A DNA stretch of 39,014 nucleotides from contig UQWT01000015.1 of assembly GCA_900544815.1 (NCBI GenBank), positions 1-39,014 of the forward strand, read 5' to 3'. The stretch's first letter is position 1. The number at the start of each line of letters is the position of its first letter. The translations under genes were made by a program, and so were the position numbers. This stretch comes from an uncultured Bacteroidales bacterium. GTDB lineage: Bacteria; Bacteroidota; Bacteroidia; Bacteroidales; UBA932. A model generated the notes under the pieces. That model did no database searches. It worked only from the letters and a program-made list of their open reading frames with translations, and was not told the DNA's origin. Below, piece after piece: positions 1 to 8,518 of the stretch.

Positions 1-1
1 C

Positions 2-820
2 ATCTGCATGGGAGCTCTCTTTGCTTCAAAGATAAATCGTATATTAAGTGTAGCTGTTATCACTGATCTTTATTGTTTAATGCAAAATGTTGACAAAAAA
101 TCGTTTCTTGTTCGTATGGCAAGTAAGCTAAATACATGGTACAGTAGTGCCTTTGATAAATACATTCTTTTAACAGAACAAATGAATGAAATTGTCAATC
201 CCAAAAATCGCCCACATATGGTGATGGAAGCACTTTGTGACTCAACACTTGTTCAATATAATTATCAAACAGTAGAGAAAAGTCATCCACGTACAATCAT
301 TTACGCAGGTGGTATAAATGAAATTTATGGTCTCAAAATGTTGGCAGAAGGTTTTCTTAAAGCTGATGTAAAAGATACAAAACTTGTATATTATGGTCAT
401 GGCCCATATGTTGAAGAATTTAAGAAACTTTGTAAACTACATTCCAATTTGGAGTATCGTGGAATTGCGCCAAATGAAGAGGTCGTTAATGAAGAACTTA
501 AAGCATCATTATTAGTAAATCCTCGATTTACAACAGGAGAATTTACTAAGTACTCATTTCCCTCAAAGAATATGGAATATATGGCTTCAGGAACACCATT
601 ACTGACAACGAATCTTCCAGGCATGCCCAAAGAATATCATAAATATGTTTACCTATTCAAAGAAGAAACTGTAGAAGGGTATGCAGATTCTTTTTGTGAA
701 ATTTTATCTAAATCTGAATCAGAACTGATCTCATTTGGATTAAAAGCAAAAAAATTTGTCCTTGAAAATAAGAATAATATAGCTCAGGGAAAACGTATTA
801 TTGATTTTTTGAATAATTAG
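2..820 (+). CDS. Glycosyltransferase, GT4-like C-terminal part (5' end outside window)
   Basis: This is the C-terminal part of a GT-B fold glycosyltransferase that adds a sugar in surface-polysaccharide assembly at the cytoplasmic face. The reading frame is already open at base 2, so the ATG at 8 is probably internal; about 100 residues of the acceptor domain would lie off the left edge. The visible part has the nucleotide-sugar domain: a YAGG strand near residue 100, then the donor-site segment YSFPSKNMEYMASGTPLL near residue 190, which is the usual position of the EX7E region in GT4 enzymes. The gene ends in TAG and is followed 18 bp later by the next glycosyltransferase, so they are probably co-transcribed. 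The donor and acceptor sugars cannot be read from the sequence. Confidence 0.8.
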   Translation: MCMGALFASKINRILSVAVITDLYCLMQNVDKKSFLVRMASKLNTWYSSAFDKYILLTEQMNEIVNPKNRPHMVMEALCDSTLVQYNYQTVEKSHPRTIIYAGGINEIYGLKMLAEGFLKADVKDTKLVYYGHGPYVEEFKKLCKLHSNLEYRGIAPNEEVVNEELKASLLVNPRFTTGEFTKYSFPSKNMEYMASGTPLLTTNLPGMPKEYHKYVYLFKEETVEGYADSFCEILSKSESELISFGLKAKKFVLENKNNIAQGKRIIDFLNN

Positions 821-838
821 TTATTAGGGTTGAATTAT

Positions 839-1951
839 ATGAAGAAACTTTGCTTAATTTATAATACAGCTCCTCGATATCGTGAAGCAGTATTTCGTGC
901 AATTGATGCAGAATATAATTGTGATTGGTATTTTGGTGAAACTAAATCAGATATAAAAGAGATGGATACTTCGCTTCTGAGAAATGTGAAGTATTATAAA
1001 TCTATAGGAAACCCTAATAAATTATATTGGAAAAGGGGTGTTTTGAAACTTCTTTTTAAAAAAGAATATCAGAATTTCTTTATGTTAGCAGAGGTACGTT
1101 CTATAACCGACTGGTTGTTCTTTTGGCTCGCTTCAAAGATTTTTCCAAATAAGAGAATCTATTTGTGGACACATGGCTGGTATGGAAAAGAAACAGGCAT
1201 TGACGCAAAGATGAAATTATGGCTTTATCATCATGTAGCTGGCACATTCGTATATGGGGATAGAGCTAAACAACTTTTGATAGAAAAGGGAATAGCCAAA
1301 GATAGTCTTTTTTCTATACATAATTCTCTTGATTATGACAAACAAAAATCACTACGAGAAAGTATAGACGTTTCTTATATATATAAGGAACATTTTAAGA
1401 ATGGCTATCCTACAATAATATTTATAGGACGATTGACCAGAGTTAAAAAACTTGATATGTTAATTGAGGCTTTGGCTAAATTAAAGAACCAAGGTGAATA
1501 CTATAATCTTGTTTTTGTTGGTGATGGTGTTGAGAGAGGAAACCTTGAAAAGAAGACCGTAGACATGCAATTACAAAACAATATATGGTTTTATGGAGCT
1601 TGTTACGACGAAAAGAAAAATGCAGAATTGATATATAATGCAGACTTGTGTGTTTCCCCTGGTAATGTAGGTTTAACGGCAATGCATGCTCTTGTGTTTG
1701 GATGTCCTGTCATAACGCATGATTGCTTTGAATGGCAAATGCCTGAATTTGAGGCTATACATGCAGGTACTACAGGAGATTTCTTTAAAAAAGATGATGT
1801 TAATGACTTAACAACTGTTATAAGTCGTTGGTTCTCTAACAAGAGAGACTATCGCAATGAGGTTCGTAAAATGTGCTTCAAAGAAATAGATACATATTGG
1901 AATCCATATTATCAGATGGATGTTATAAATAAAAATCTCAAACTCGTATGA
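839..1951 (+). CDS. Glycosyltransferase, GT4-like
   Basis: Predicted cytoplasmic GT-B glycosyltransferase of the polysaccharide locus, about 370 residues, which is normal for GT4. The C-terminal domain starts with TIIFIGRLTRVKKLD near residue 190 and has a donor-site segment SPGNVGLTAMHALVFGCPVITHD near residue 280. In that segment the usual first glutamate of EX7E is not obvious, as in a divergent subgroup. I chose the ATG at 839 (protein starts MKKLCLIYNT); an in-frame TTG at 830 is possible but less likely. It sits 18 bp after the preceding glycosyltransferase and 112 bp before the next. The sugar specificity is unknown. Confidence 0.85.
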   Translation: MKKLCLIYNTAPRYREAVFRAIDAEYNCDWYFGETKSDIKEMDTSLLRNVKYYKSIGNPNKLYWKRGVLKLLFKKEYQNFFMLAEVRSITDWLFFWLASKIFPNKRIYLWTHGWYGKETGIDAKMKLWLYHHVAGTFVYGDRAKQLLIEKGIAKDSLFSIHNSLDYDKQKSLRESIDVSYIYKEHFKNGYPTIIFIGRLTRVKKLDMLIEALAKLKNQGEYYNLVFVGDGVERGNLEKKTVDMQLQNNIWFYGACYDEKKNAELIYNADLCVSPGNVGLTAMHALVFGCPVITHDCFEWQMPEFEAIHAGTTGDFFKKDDVNDLTTVISRWFSNKRDYRNEVRKMCFKEIDTYWNPYYQMDVINKNLKLV

Positions 1952-2049
1952 CATCATATTTTTTATTTATAAAATATCTCAAGAATGTAATAATAGAGAA
2001 AGAGGTCATAAATACTAATGTTGTTAGGAAAGAAATAGTTTCTCAGAAA

Positions 2050-2055
2050 GGGAGG
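2050..2055 (+). promoter_or_regulatory. Shine-Dalgarno-like site
   Basis: GGGAGG lies 8 nt upstream of the ATG at 2064. Such sites are uncommon in Bacteroidetes, and this one supports the chosen start of the third glycosyltransferase. Confidence 0.45.
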
Positions 2056-2063
2056 AATGTAGT

Positions 2064-3272
2064 ATGAAAAAACTTCTTCAAATCGGTGGAGCATTAAATT
2101 GTGGTGCTCCTGGTAAAATTGCGGAACAGATTGGTTTATTGGCTAAAACAAAGGGTTGGGATGTATATATGGCTCATGGTCATCGTTATTCAAACCCGAG
2201 CCAATTGAAAACTATTCCATTGGTTACTCCATGGGAAGAAAAAGTACATGCGGCATATAGTCTATTTTTTGATGGTCACGGTTTGGGACCAAGTAGAGGA
2301 ACGAGAAGATTAGTAGAATGGATTAAAGAAAATAAACCTGATATTATTCATCTACATAATATTCATGGCTATTTTTGTAATTTTAAAGTTCTTTTTGAGT
2401 ATCTTGATACAATAAGCGTACCTGTGATATGGACAATGCATGATTGTTGGCCTTTTACAGGACGATGCTTTCATTTTGAGGGCATTGGATGTAACAAATG
2501 GAAAACTGGATGTTATGAATGTAAAGCAGAGAAGGGTTATACAGTTTCTCCATTTTATGATAGATCCAAACAATTGTATGAGTTAAAAAAGCGACTGTTT
2601 TCTTCGGTGAAAAATCTGACTATGGTTCCTGTATCAGATTGGCAAGCTTCATTCTTAAAGGAATCATTCTTGAAAAACTGTCCTACAGAAGTGATACACA
2701 ATGGGGTGGATTTAAAAAAGTTCTTTCCTATGGATGGAAGTAGACAAAGGGAAAAGTATAGTCTTAAAAATAAATTTGTCATATTAGGAGTTGCGGCTCC
2801 ATGGAATAAGAGAAAGGGCTATGATGATTTTATTCAACTCTGTGAGATTTTGCCGAAAGATAAATTTTCTATTGTACTTGTAGGTCTTAAGGATGAACAA
2901 AAAAAGAAATTACCATCAAATATAATCGGTATTACACGTACAGAAAGTCAACTGGAGTTGGCAGAATTCTATTCTATGGCAAATGTCTTTTGTAATATGA
3001 CATATTTGGATACATTCCCAACGGTTAATTTAGAGGCGCTTGCTTGTGGTACACCTGTTATCACTTATAAAACAGGTGGTTCACCAGAGGCTATAGACTC
3101 AAAAACAGGAGTAGTTATAGAACAAGGTAATATTAACGCTATTGCTGAAGCTATAAAGGCTATGCATAAAAAATCATTAGTCTCAAACGATTGCAGAAAA
3201 CGTGCAGAAGAATTGTTTGACAAAAATAAATGTTTTGAGAAATATATCGAACTATACGATAGTCTGATATGA
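2064..3272 (+). CDS. Glycosyltransferase, GT4 family
   Basis: Full-length GT4 glycosyltransferase (402 aa). The N-terminal domain carries PDIIHLHNIHGY near residue 92 and the motif TMHDCWPFTGRCFHF (residues 124-138), followed by a cysteine-rich stretch (C143, C150, C153) typical of a common capsule/colanic-acid GT subgroup. The C-terminal domain has NLEALACGTPVITYKTGG near residue 325 with the EX7E glutamates, the second in SPEAI. The start is supported by an unusually good Shine-Dalgarno-like GGGAGG at 2050-2055, 8 nt before the ATG. The 112 bp upstream is AT-rich and otherwise featureless. The gene is 15 bp from the next GT. Acceptor and donor are not predictable. Confidence 0.9.
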   Translation: MKKLLQIGGALNCGAPGKIAEQIGLLAKTKGWDVYMAHGHRYSNPSQLKTIPLVTPWEEKVHAAYSLFFDGHGLGPSRGTRRLVEWIKENKPDIIHLHNIHGYFCNFKVLFEYLDTISVPVIWTMHDCWPFTGRCFHFEGIGCNKWKTGCYECKAEKGYTVSPFYDRSKQLYELKKRLFSSVKNLTMVPVSDWQASFLKESFLKNCPTEVIHNGVDLKKFFPMDGSRQREKYSLKNKFVILGVAAPWNKRKGYDDFIQLCEILPKDKFSIVLVGLKDEQKKKLPSNIIGITRTESQLELAEFYSMANVFCNMTYLDTFPTVNLEALACGTPVITYKTGGSPEAIDSKTGVVIEQGNINAIAEAIKAMHKKSLVSNDCRKRAEELFDKNKCFEKYIELYDSLI

Positions 3273-3287
3273 AATATTGCTTGAACA

Positions 3288-4508
3288 ATGAAGATACTTA
3301 TAGTAACACAATACTATTTCCCCGAGCAGTTTCAGATCAATGAAATTGCTCCAGAACTTGTAAGACGTGGACATGAGGTGACAGTGCTTTGTGGAATTCC
3401 AAATTATCCTAAAGGAATTGTTTTCCAAGGATATGAGACTGCGGATGATTGCAAGCAAAAAGAAAGGGAATATTACAAGCAAACGGGAGTACGAGTGATT
3501 CATGCCAAACAATATCCGAGAGGACATAATCCTTTTAGCTTGTTGAGAAATTACTTCAGTTTTGTAAAGAACAGCAAGGACGTTGTACGCAATCTTCCTT
3601 CTGATTTTGACGTTGTGCTTGGCTATCAGTTAAGTCCTATAACAAGTATGTATGCTGCTGTAGAATACAAGAAGTTATACGGCACTCCTTTGATATATTA
3701 CACACTTGACCTTTGGCCTGTTTCGGCAGAATCAATATTAAAGAGCAGTAAGAATCCTTTGATGTTACCTGTAACAAGGATGAGCAGAAAGATATATCAA
3801 AGTGCAGATCGTATATTGGTAACGAGCCGACCTTTTATGGATTATTTAAGTCGTGTAAATGGAATAGAGCGTGAGCGTATGGGATATTTACCACAACATG
3901 CAGGTGGGGGTATGATGTCAATGGATTTGCAAAAAGAAACACATAATGGATGTGCTGACTTTATGTTTGCAGGAAATCTAGGCAAAGGACAAAGAATAGA
4001 TGTCATAGTGAATGCAGCAGCCGAATTGGGAGCAAGAACAGACTATAAGGTGCATATAGTGGGTGATGGTAGTATGCGTAGCTCACTTGAAACCATGGTA
4101 AAAGAAAAAGGTCTGACAAACAATGTGGTTTTCTATGGTAATCAAAAGCGAGATGACATGCCTTCATTTTATAAAAAGGCAGATGTCTTGCTGATAACCC
4201 TAAGAGGAAACAATGAAGTAGGAAACACAATGCCTGGTAAATTGCAGATGTATATGACAACTGGTAAACCTATTTTGGGAGCTATCAATGGAGCAGCAAA
4301 CGAGGTTATAAAGGAGGCAGAGTGTGGAGCTTGTGTCGGTGCAGGAGATTATAAGGGGCTTGCAGATTTAATGAAATCTTATATAGAGAGCCCTGAAAAA
4401 TATAAGGATTGTGGAGCTAATGCTCGTAGGTATTTTAGTGAGCATTTCACTTTTGAACATTACATGAACGGTTTGGAAAAAGAACTCCAAACACTTATTA
4501 TGAAATAA
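3288..4508 (+). CDS. Glycosyltransferase, WcaI/WbuB-like GT4
   Basis: 406 aa GT4 enzyme resembling the WcaI/WbuB branch (colanic acid and O-antigen fucosyl- or GlcNAc-type transferases). Evidence is the N-terminus MKILIVTQYYFPEQFQINEI, a GIPNYPKG segment near residue 36, and YYTLDLWPVSAE near residue 140, all hallmarks of that group. The C-terminal domain has DFMFAGNLGKGQRID near residue 225 and MPGKLQMYMTTGKPILGAING near residue 313. It starts 15 bp after the preceding GT and ends 2 bp before the beta-propeller gene, so translation is probably coupled. The exact sugar is not inferable. Confidence 0.9.
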   Translation: MKILIVTQYYFPEQFQINEIAPELVRRGHEVTVLCGIPNYPKGIVFQGYETADDCKQKEREYYKQTGVRVIHAKQYPRGHNPFSLLRNYFSFVKNSKDVVRNLPSDFDVVLGYQLSPITSMYAAVEYKKLYGTPLIYYTLDLWPVSAESILKSSKNPLMLPVTRMSRKIYQSADRILVTSRPFMDYLSRVNGIERERMGYLPQHAGGGMMSMDLQKETHNGCADFMFAGNLGKGQRIDVIVNAAAELGARTDYKVHIVGDGSMRSSLETMVKEKGLTNNVVFYGNQKRDDMPSFYKKADVLLITLRGNNEVGNTMPGKLQMYMTTGKPILGAINGAANEVIKEAECGACVGAGDYKGLADLMKSYIESPEKYKDCGANARRYFSEHFTFEHYMNGLEKELQTLIMK

Positions 4509-4510
4509 AC

Positions 4511-5545
4511 ATGATTGGATTTAAGAAACTTATTAACGCAAAGGCTTTATACCAAGCACAAAACAAAATATGGGTTGCAAAAGGTATGAAGTTCTTTGCC
4601 GTGGATTATACAGGTAAAAGAGTAAGTAATGTATATAAGGTGGGTGGACTGAAGGATAGACTGTTGGGATGTCATCGTCTGTCAAGTCAACTGCTTCGTG
4701 TGGGATTGCATCATTTATTGCCATTGCAGAATGGAAACATTCTTGTCACTGCAAAACGAAAGACTTATATATTCGATAAGAATGGAAGAGTTGTGAATGT
4801 TTGGGAGGGTTATCAAGGCAACAAACCTGGACATCAGGGTGTATGCGTAGCTCCTAATGGATCAATTTTCTTTGCAGAGTATTTGCTCAACCCTAATCGC
4901 GACCATGACATTCATCTTTGGAGAAGTACAGACAATGGCATGACATTCCATATTGTGAAAACTTGGAAAGCTGGAGATATTCGTCATCTCCATTTTGTTA
5001 AATGGGATGAATACGAACATTGTTTATGGCTTGGTACAGGTGATTATGGAGACAATGGTAGTGAGAATCGTCTTTATCGCTCGGATGATAATGGTGATTC
5101 GTGGGATTTGATAGGACAATATAGTCAAGATTGGCGAGCAATTGGTGTATGCTTTACTAAGGATGCATTGCTTTGGGGTACTGATGCAGGTTCTTGTCCT
5201 GATACTGTGCATTTTGTTCGTATGGATAGAAAGACACACAAAATAGAAATATTACAGGATTTCGAAGGTCCATGTCATGGTTGTGCTTCGTTTGCTGATG
5301 GGCGTGCATTCTTCTCAACTGGTGTTGAAGGTGGAGAGAATGAGAAAGACAACTATAGCCGTATGAAGGAATATAAAGATGGAAGGTGTGAGAATGTATG
5401 GAAACTAAAGAAAGACTGTTGGCCTTTGATCTTACAATATGGCGTTATGCGCTTTCCTCTTGGAACAGACCAGTGTAACCGTGTTGTGTTTACAACTATG
5501 GGATTGAAAGGACATGGTGAAACAATAATGATAGAAAAACGATGA
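4511..5545 (+). CDS. Asp-box (BNR-like) beta-propeller protein of the polysaccharide locus
   Basis: 344 aa protein with no signal peptide or membrane segment. Two Asp-box (BNR) motifs are visible: STDNGMTF near residues 139-146 and SDDNGDSW near 191-198, each closing a propeller blade; repeated W-x-G/DNG patterns suggest a five- or six-bladed fold. Asp boxes occur in sialidases but also in many non-enzymatic propellers, and I see no sialidase arginine triad, so I do not call it a sialidase. Its position, 2 bp after a GT and overlapping the ATP-grasp gene by 4 bp (ATGA), ties it to polysaccharide synthesis or modification. The true function is unknown. Confidence 0.75.
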   Translation: MIGFKKLINAKALYQAQNKIWVAKGMKFFAVDYTGKRVSNVYKVGGLKDRLLGCHRLSSQLLRVGLHHLLPLQNGNILVTAKRKTYIFDKNGRVVNVWEGYQGNKPGHQGVCVAPNGSIFFAEYLLNPNRDHDIHLWRSTDNGMTFHIVKTWKAGDIRHLHFVKWDEYEHCLWLGTGDYGDNGSENRLYRSDDNGDSWDLIGQYSQDWRAIGVCFTKDALLWGTDAGSCPDTVHFVRMDRKTHKIEILQDFEGPCHGCASFADGRAFFSTGVEGGENEKDNYSRMKEYKDGRCENVWKLKKDCWPLILQYGVMRFPLGTDQCNRVVFTTMGLKGHGETIMIEKR

Positions 5546-6699
5546 AAAATTATAAGGACATAAAAATTCTTTTGATAGAAGGTAGAGCAAGACAAGTGTT
5601 GCCAATGGCAAAATCACTTCGTGCTTTAGGTTGTGAAGTAACGACATACAATGGTAGTAAACTGGATCCAGGGTATGCTTCGAAATATCCACACAGAAAG
5701 TTGCTTGCATATTGCGACGCACATGATCCTGAAGGTTCTTATAAGGCTATCAAAGCAGAGTTGGAGAAGTACAAGTATGATATTGTAATTCCTATGAATG
5801 ATGATGTGGCAATCATACTCTCTCAGCATAAAGAAGACTTAAAGGATCTGACAACTATTGCTGTAGAAGATTGGGAGACTTTCCAGATGGCATCAGACAA
5901 GCTAAAGACTATGTTAGTGTGCATGAAACATAATATACCTTGTCCTTTGTCATTTACCGATAAGAATGACTATCTTAATAATAAGGATAAAGTAAAGTTT
6001 CCTGTTGTTGTAAAACCTCGTACTGGTTGTGCTGCAGTAGGTTTCCATATAACTCAAGACGAACAAGACTTAACGAACTATTACGATAAGGCTGAGCAAA
6101 AGTATGGCAAGATGCTTATTCAGGAGTATATACCACAGGATGGTCTTCAATACAAATGCGAGATGTTTATCGATCGCAATGGTGAAATGAAAGGAGCTTG
6201 CGTTTTTGCAAAGGTAAGGTGGTATCCGATAGATGGTGGTTCCAGTACATTGAATGAAACAGTAAATCGTCCGGATATAGTGGCAGATTGTAAAAAACTA
6301 TTACAGGAAATAGGATGGCGAGGATATGCAGATATAGATTTGATAGAAGACACCCGTGATGGGAAAACAAAAATAATGGAGATTAATCCACGCATAACTG
6401 GTAGCGTAAAAATATGTTTTGAGGCAGGAGTTAATTTCTCTCAACTTATAGTGGATGATTTTCTTGGTAAGGATGTGAAATCACAGTTTGATGTTAAACA
6501 TAAATATCTGCGCTATATGCACACAGATATTCTATGGTTCTTGAAATCGCCAAAGCGTTTTAGTTGTAAGCCTTCGTGGTTCTCGTTTAAGAATACAACT
6601 GACCAGATATTCAGTTGGTCCGATTTATGGGTGTTCTTTGCTTTTACATTACAAGGATTCGCCAAATTGAGCAAAGACAAGAAAAAACGTAGATTATAA
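5542..6699 (+). CDS. ATP-grasp ligase (carbamoyl-phosphate-synthase-like)
   Basis: 385 aa ATP-grasp protein that probably joins a carboxylate to an amine (or similar nucleophile) through an acyl phosphate. The order is a pre-ATP-grasp Rossmann-like domain (residues 1-110, with IPMNDDVA near 84), the ATP-binding lysine segment PVVVKPRTGCAAVGF (154-168), and the metal-binding acidic segment GYADIDLIED (261-270) with MEINPRITGS (279-288). It overlaps the propeller gene by 4 bp and shares one base with the following broken gene. ATP-grasp enzymes recur in Bacteroidales capsule loci near PIG-L deacetylases. A role in amidating or aminoacylating a sugar is inference; the substrate is unknown. Confidence 0.85.
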   Translation: MKNYKDIKILLIEGRARQVLPMAKSLRALGCEVTTYNGSKLDPGYASKYPHRKLLAYCDAHDPEGSYKAIKAELEKYKYDIVIPMNDDVAIILSQHKEDLKDLTTIAVEDWETFQMASDKLKTMLVCMKHNIPCPLSFTDKNDYLNNKDKVKFPVVVKPRTGCAAVGFHITQDEQDLTNYYDKAEQKYGKMLIQEYIPQDGLQYKCEMFIDRNGEMKGACVFAKVRWYPIDGGSSTLNETVNRPDIVADCKKLLQEIGWRGYADIDLIEDTRDGKTKIMEINPRITGSVKICFEAGVNFSQLIVDDFLGKDVKSQFDVKHKYLRYMHTDILWFLKSPKRFSCKPSWFSFKNTTDQIFSWSDLWVFFAFTLQGFAKLSKDKKKRRL

Positions 6700-7822
6700 T
6701 GACAGTTACAGGAGAAGCATTATTTGCACTTTTAAGGTTAGGGTTATCATTAGAGTCTAATTGTAATAATAATACCGATATATATACATTACTTGATTGT
6801 AAGAAATAGCGTAATATTTTTCAATTAAGTATCCAACAAGGTGTCAATGCTATTGCTGCAGATGGTTTGCAGTTTTTATTGGAAAATCCAGGCAGTAAGG
6901 AATTGTTGAAATCATTAGATGCCCCACCTTTGAAACTCCAGAAAACGCAGCGGCTTGGTTCTTCGTTGACCATTGAACGTATTTATGAACAGCACAAACA
7001 CGTGATGAGCGAATTGGCTGCTTTCTATAGGACGCATGGTATAAAGATGCTTGTGGCAAAAGGTTACGGATTGAGTTTGAATTATCCAGTTCCTAATCAT
7101 CGTCCTTTAGGAGACATTGATATTTGGCTTTTTGGTGAACAAAAAAGGGGAGACAATACTTTAAGCGAGAAAGGAGTAAAGATAGATTATGGACACCATC
7201 ATCATACAATTTTCAATTATAAAGGCGTAACAATTGAGAATTATTCTGATTTCCTCTGTGTGCCAGGGCATCGAAAAAATGCAAGTTATGAAAGATTATT
7301 GAAACATCTTGCATACGAAGAAAGTGTTAGGTCTGAAATAAATGGAGAGGAGATTACCCTTCAGCAAATTTTAATGCTTTATTCATTTTGAAACATTCGG
7401 CTACGCATTTCGCTTCTACTGAAATGAATTTAAGACAGTTACTTGATTGGGGAACATTCGTTTTTAAACACGGAAAGCAAGTGGATTGGGATTTTGTGGT
7501 AAAGGTTGCCAAGCAGTATAACCTTTATCATTTTATGAACTGTCAAAATGCCTTATATGTTGATTATCTTGGATTTCCATTAGATGTTTTTTCTGCTTTT
7601 GAGCGAAATAAAGAACTTGAAACACGTGTTTTAAATGATATTTTATCTCCTGAGTTTAATAAAAAAGCTCCTAAAGGTTTTCTGAATGGGTTGTTATTTA
7701 AATACGAACGTTGGAGGGCGAATGTATGGAAACATAAGATAACTTTTCCTGAGTCGTTGACAGAAACTCTACTAACCCAAATATTTGCTCATATACAAAA
7801 ACCTGCGTCACTAAAAAACTAA
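6699..7822 (+). pseudogene. Nucleotidyltransferase-family gene (NTP_transf_5-like), broken by amber codon and frameshift
   Basis: A reading frame starts at the ATG at 6699 (MTVTGEALFALLRLGL), runs into TAG at 6807-6809, then continues in the same frame to a TGA at 7389-7391. The protein resumes in the -1 frame as SANFNALFILKHSATHF and runs to 7822. The stitched product of about 370 aa resembles the uncharacterised nucleotidyltransferase family seen in Bacteroidetes capsule loci: QQGVNAIAADGL, a LVAKGYGLSLNYP stretch, and RPLGDIDIW with the metal-binding aspartates. The amber falls where, 10 residues before QGV, the family usually has Trp, so TGG to TAG is likely. The frameshift lies at about 7355-7366, where one base seems lost. 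Only a truncated product could be made. An assembly error is the alternative. Confidence 0.75.
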
Positions 7823-7828
7823 GATATT

Positions 7829-8482
7829 ATGATTTATAAATTAGCAAAACGTTTTTTCGATTTCGTATGTGCCTTTTTGGGCATTGTAGGTACTTCACCG
7901 ATATGGATTCTGTCTATTATCCTAACGGAATTAAGCGACCCCGGACCTTTGTTTTACTTTGCAAACCGTGTTGGCAAGGACAACAAGAAGTTTAAGATGT
8001 GGAAGTTCCGCTCCATGCGTGTGGCAAGAGGGGCTAATGAGGCTTCGTTACGCCCTGATCAAGACCGTATATTTTGGTGGGGTAAGATTATGCGAAGACT
8101 TAAGATTGATGAGTTACCTCAGTTAATGAACATTCTGAATGGCACTATGTCGATTGTAGGTCCGCGTCCTGCTGCTGTTGATCAGGTAGACATTACACGT
8201 GGAGGAGAGAATGCCATTGCTTCCACTGTGCCATGTGGTTTGACTTCGCAGTCTAGTCTGTGGGATTATATTTATGGTGACCAATTTCCAGATGAGGAAG
8301 AATATAATGAGAAAGTATTGCCCATTCGCTTGAAACTTGATGTGTATTATGTTAAGCATGCCTCGTTCTTTGGCGACATCAAACTGATTGTCTGGACTGT
8401 AATTGCTATACTCTACACTGCTTGTGGTAAGTATCCGCAGTGGATGCATGATAAGTTGGTGAAGTATGCAGAAATGGTGTGA
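7829..8482 (+). CDS. Undecaprenyl-phosphate sugar-1-phosphate transferase (monotopic PGT)
   Basis: 217 aa bacterial sugar transferase (PF02397 type) that starts repeat-unit assembly by moving a sugar phosphate from a UDP-sugar to undecaprenyl phosphate at the inner membrane. It is the small form: one re-entrant hydrophobic helix (about residues 11-33) followed by the catalytic domain. The motifs SDPGPLFY (36-43), KMWKFRSM (56-63), the catalytic Asp-Glu pair in DELPQL (D94, E95) and SIVGPRP (108-114) are all intact. There is no long N-terminal multi-TM domain as in WbaP or WcaJ. It follows the broken nucleotidyltransferase gene by 6 bp. In Bacteroidetes this gene commonly lies at the end of the locus, as here. 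Confidence 0.93.
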   Translation: MIYKLAKRFFDFVCAFLGIVGTSPIWILSIILTELSDPGPLFYFANRVGKDNKKFKMWKFRSMRVARGANEASLRPDQDRIFWWGKIMRRLKIDELPQLMNILNGTMSIVGPRPAAVDQVDITRGGENAIASTVPCGLTSQSSLWDYIYGDQFPDEEEYNEKVLPIRLKLDVYYVKHASFFGDIKLIVWTVIAILYTACGKYPQWMHDKLVKYAEMV

Positions 8483-8518
8483 GTATAAAAAAAATAGTAA
8501 ATGATTTGTTCATTGAAC

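Noticed and set aside
4511..5545. Sialidase
   Set aside because: Only Asp-box motifs are present; the arginine triad and a signal peptide are not evident.
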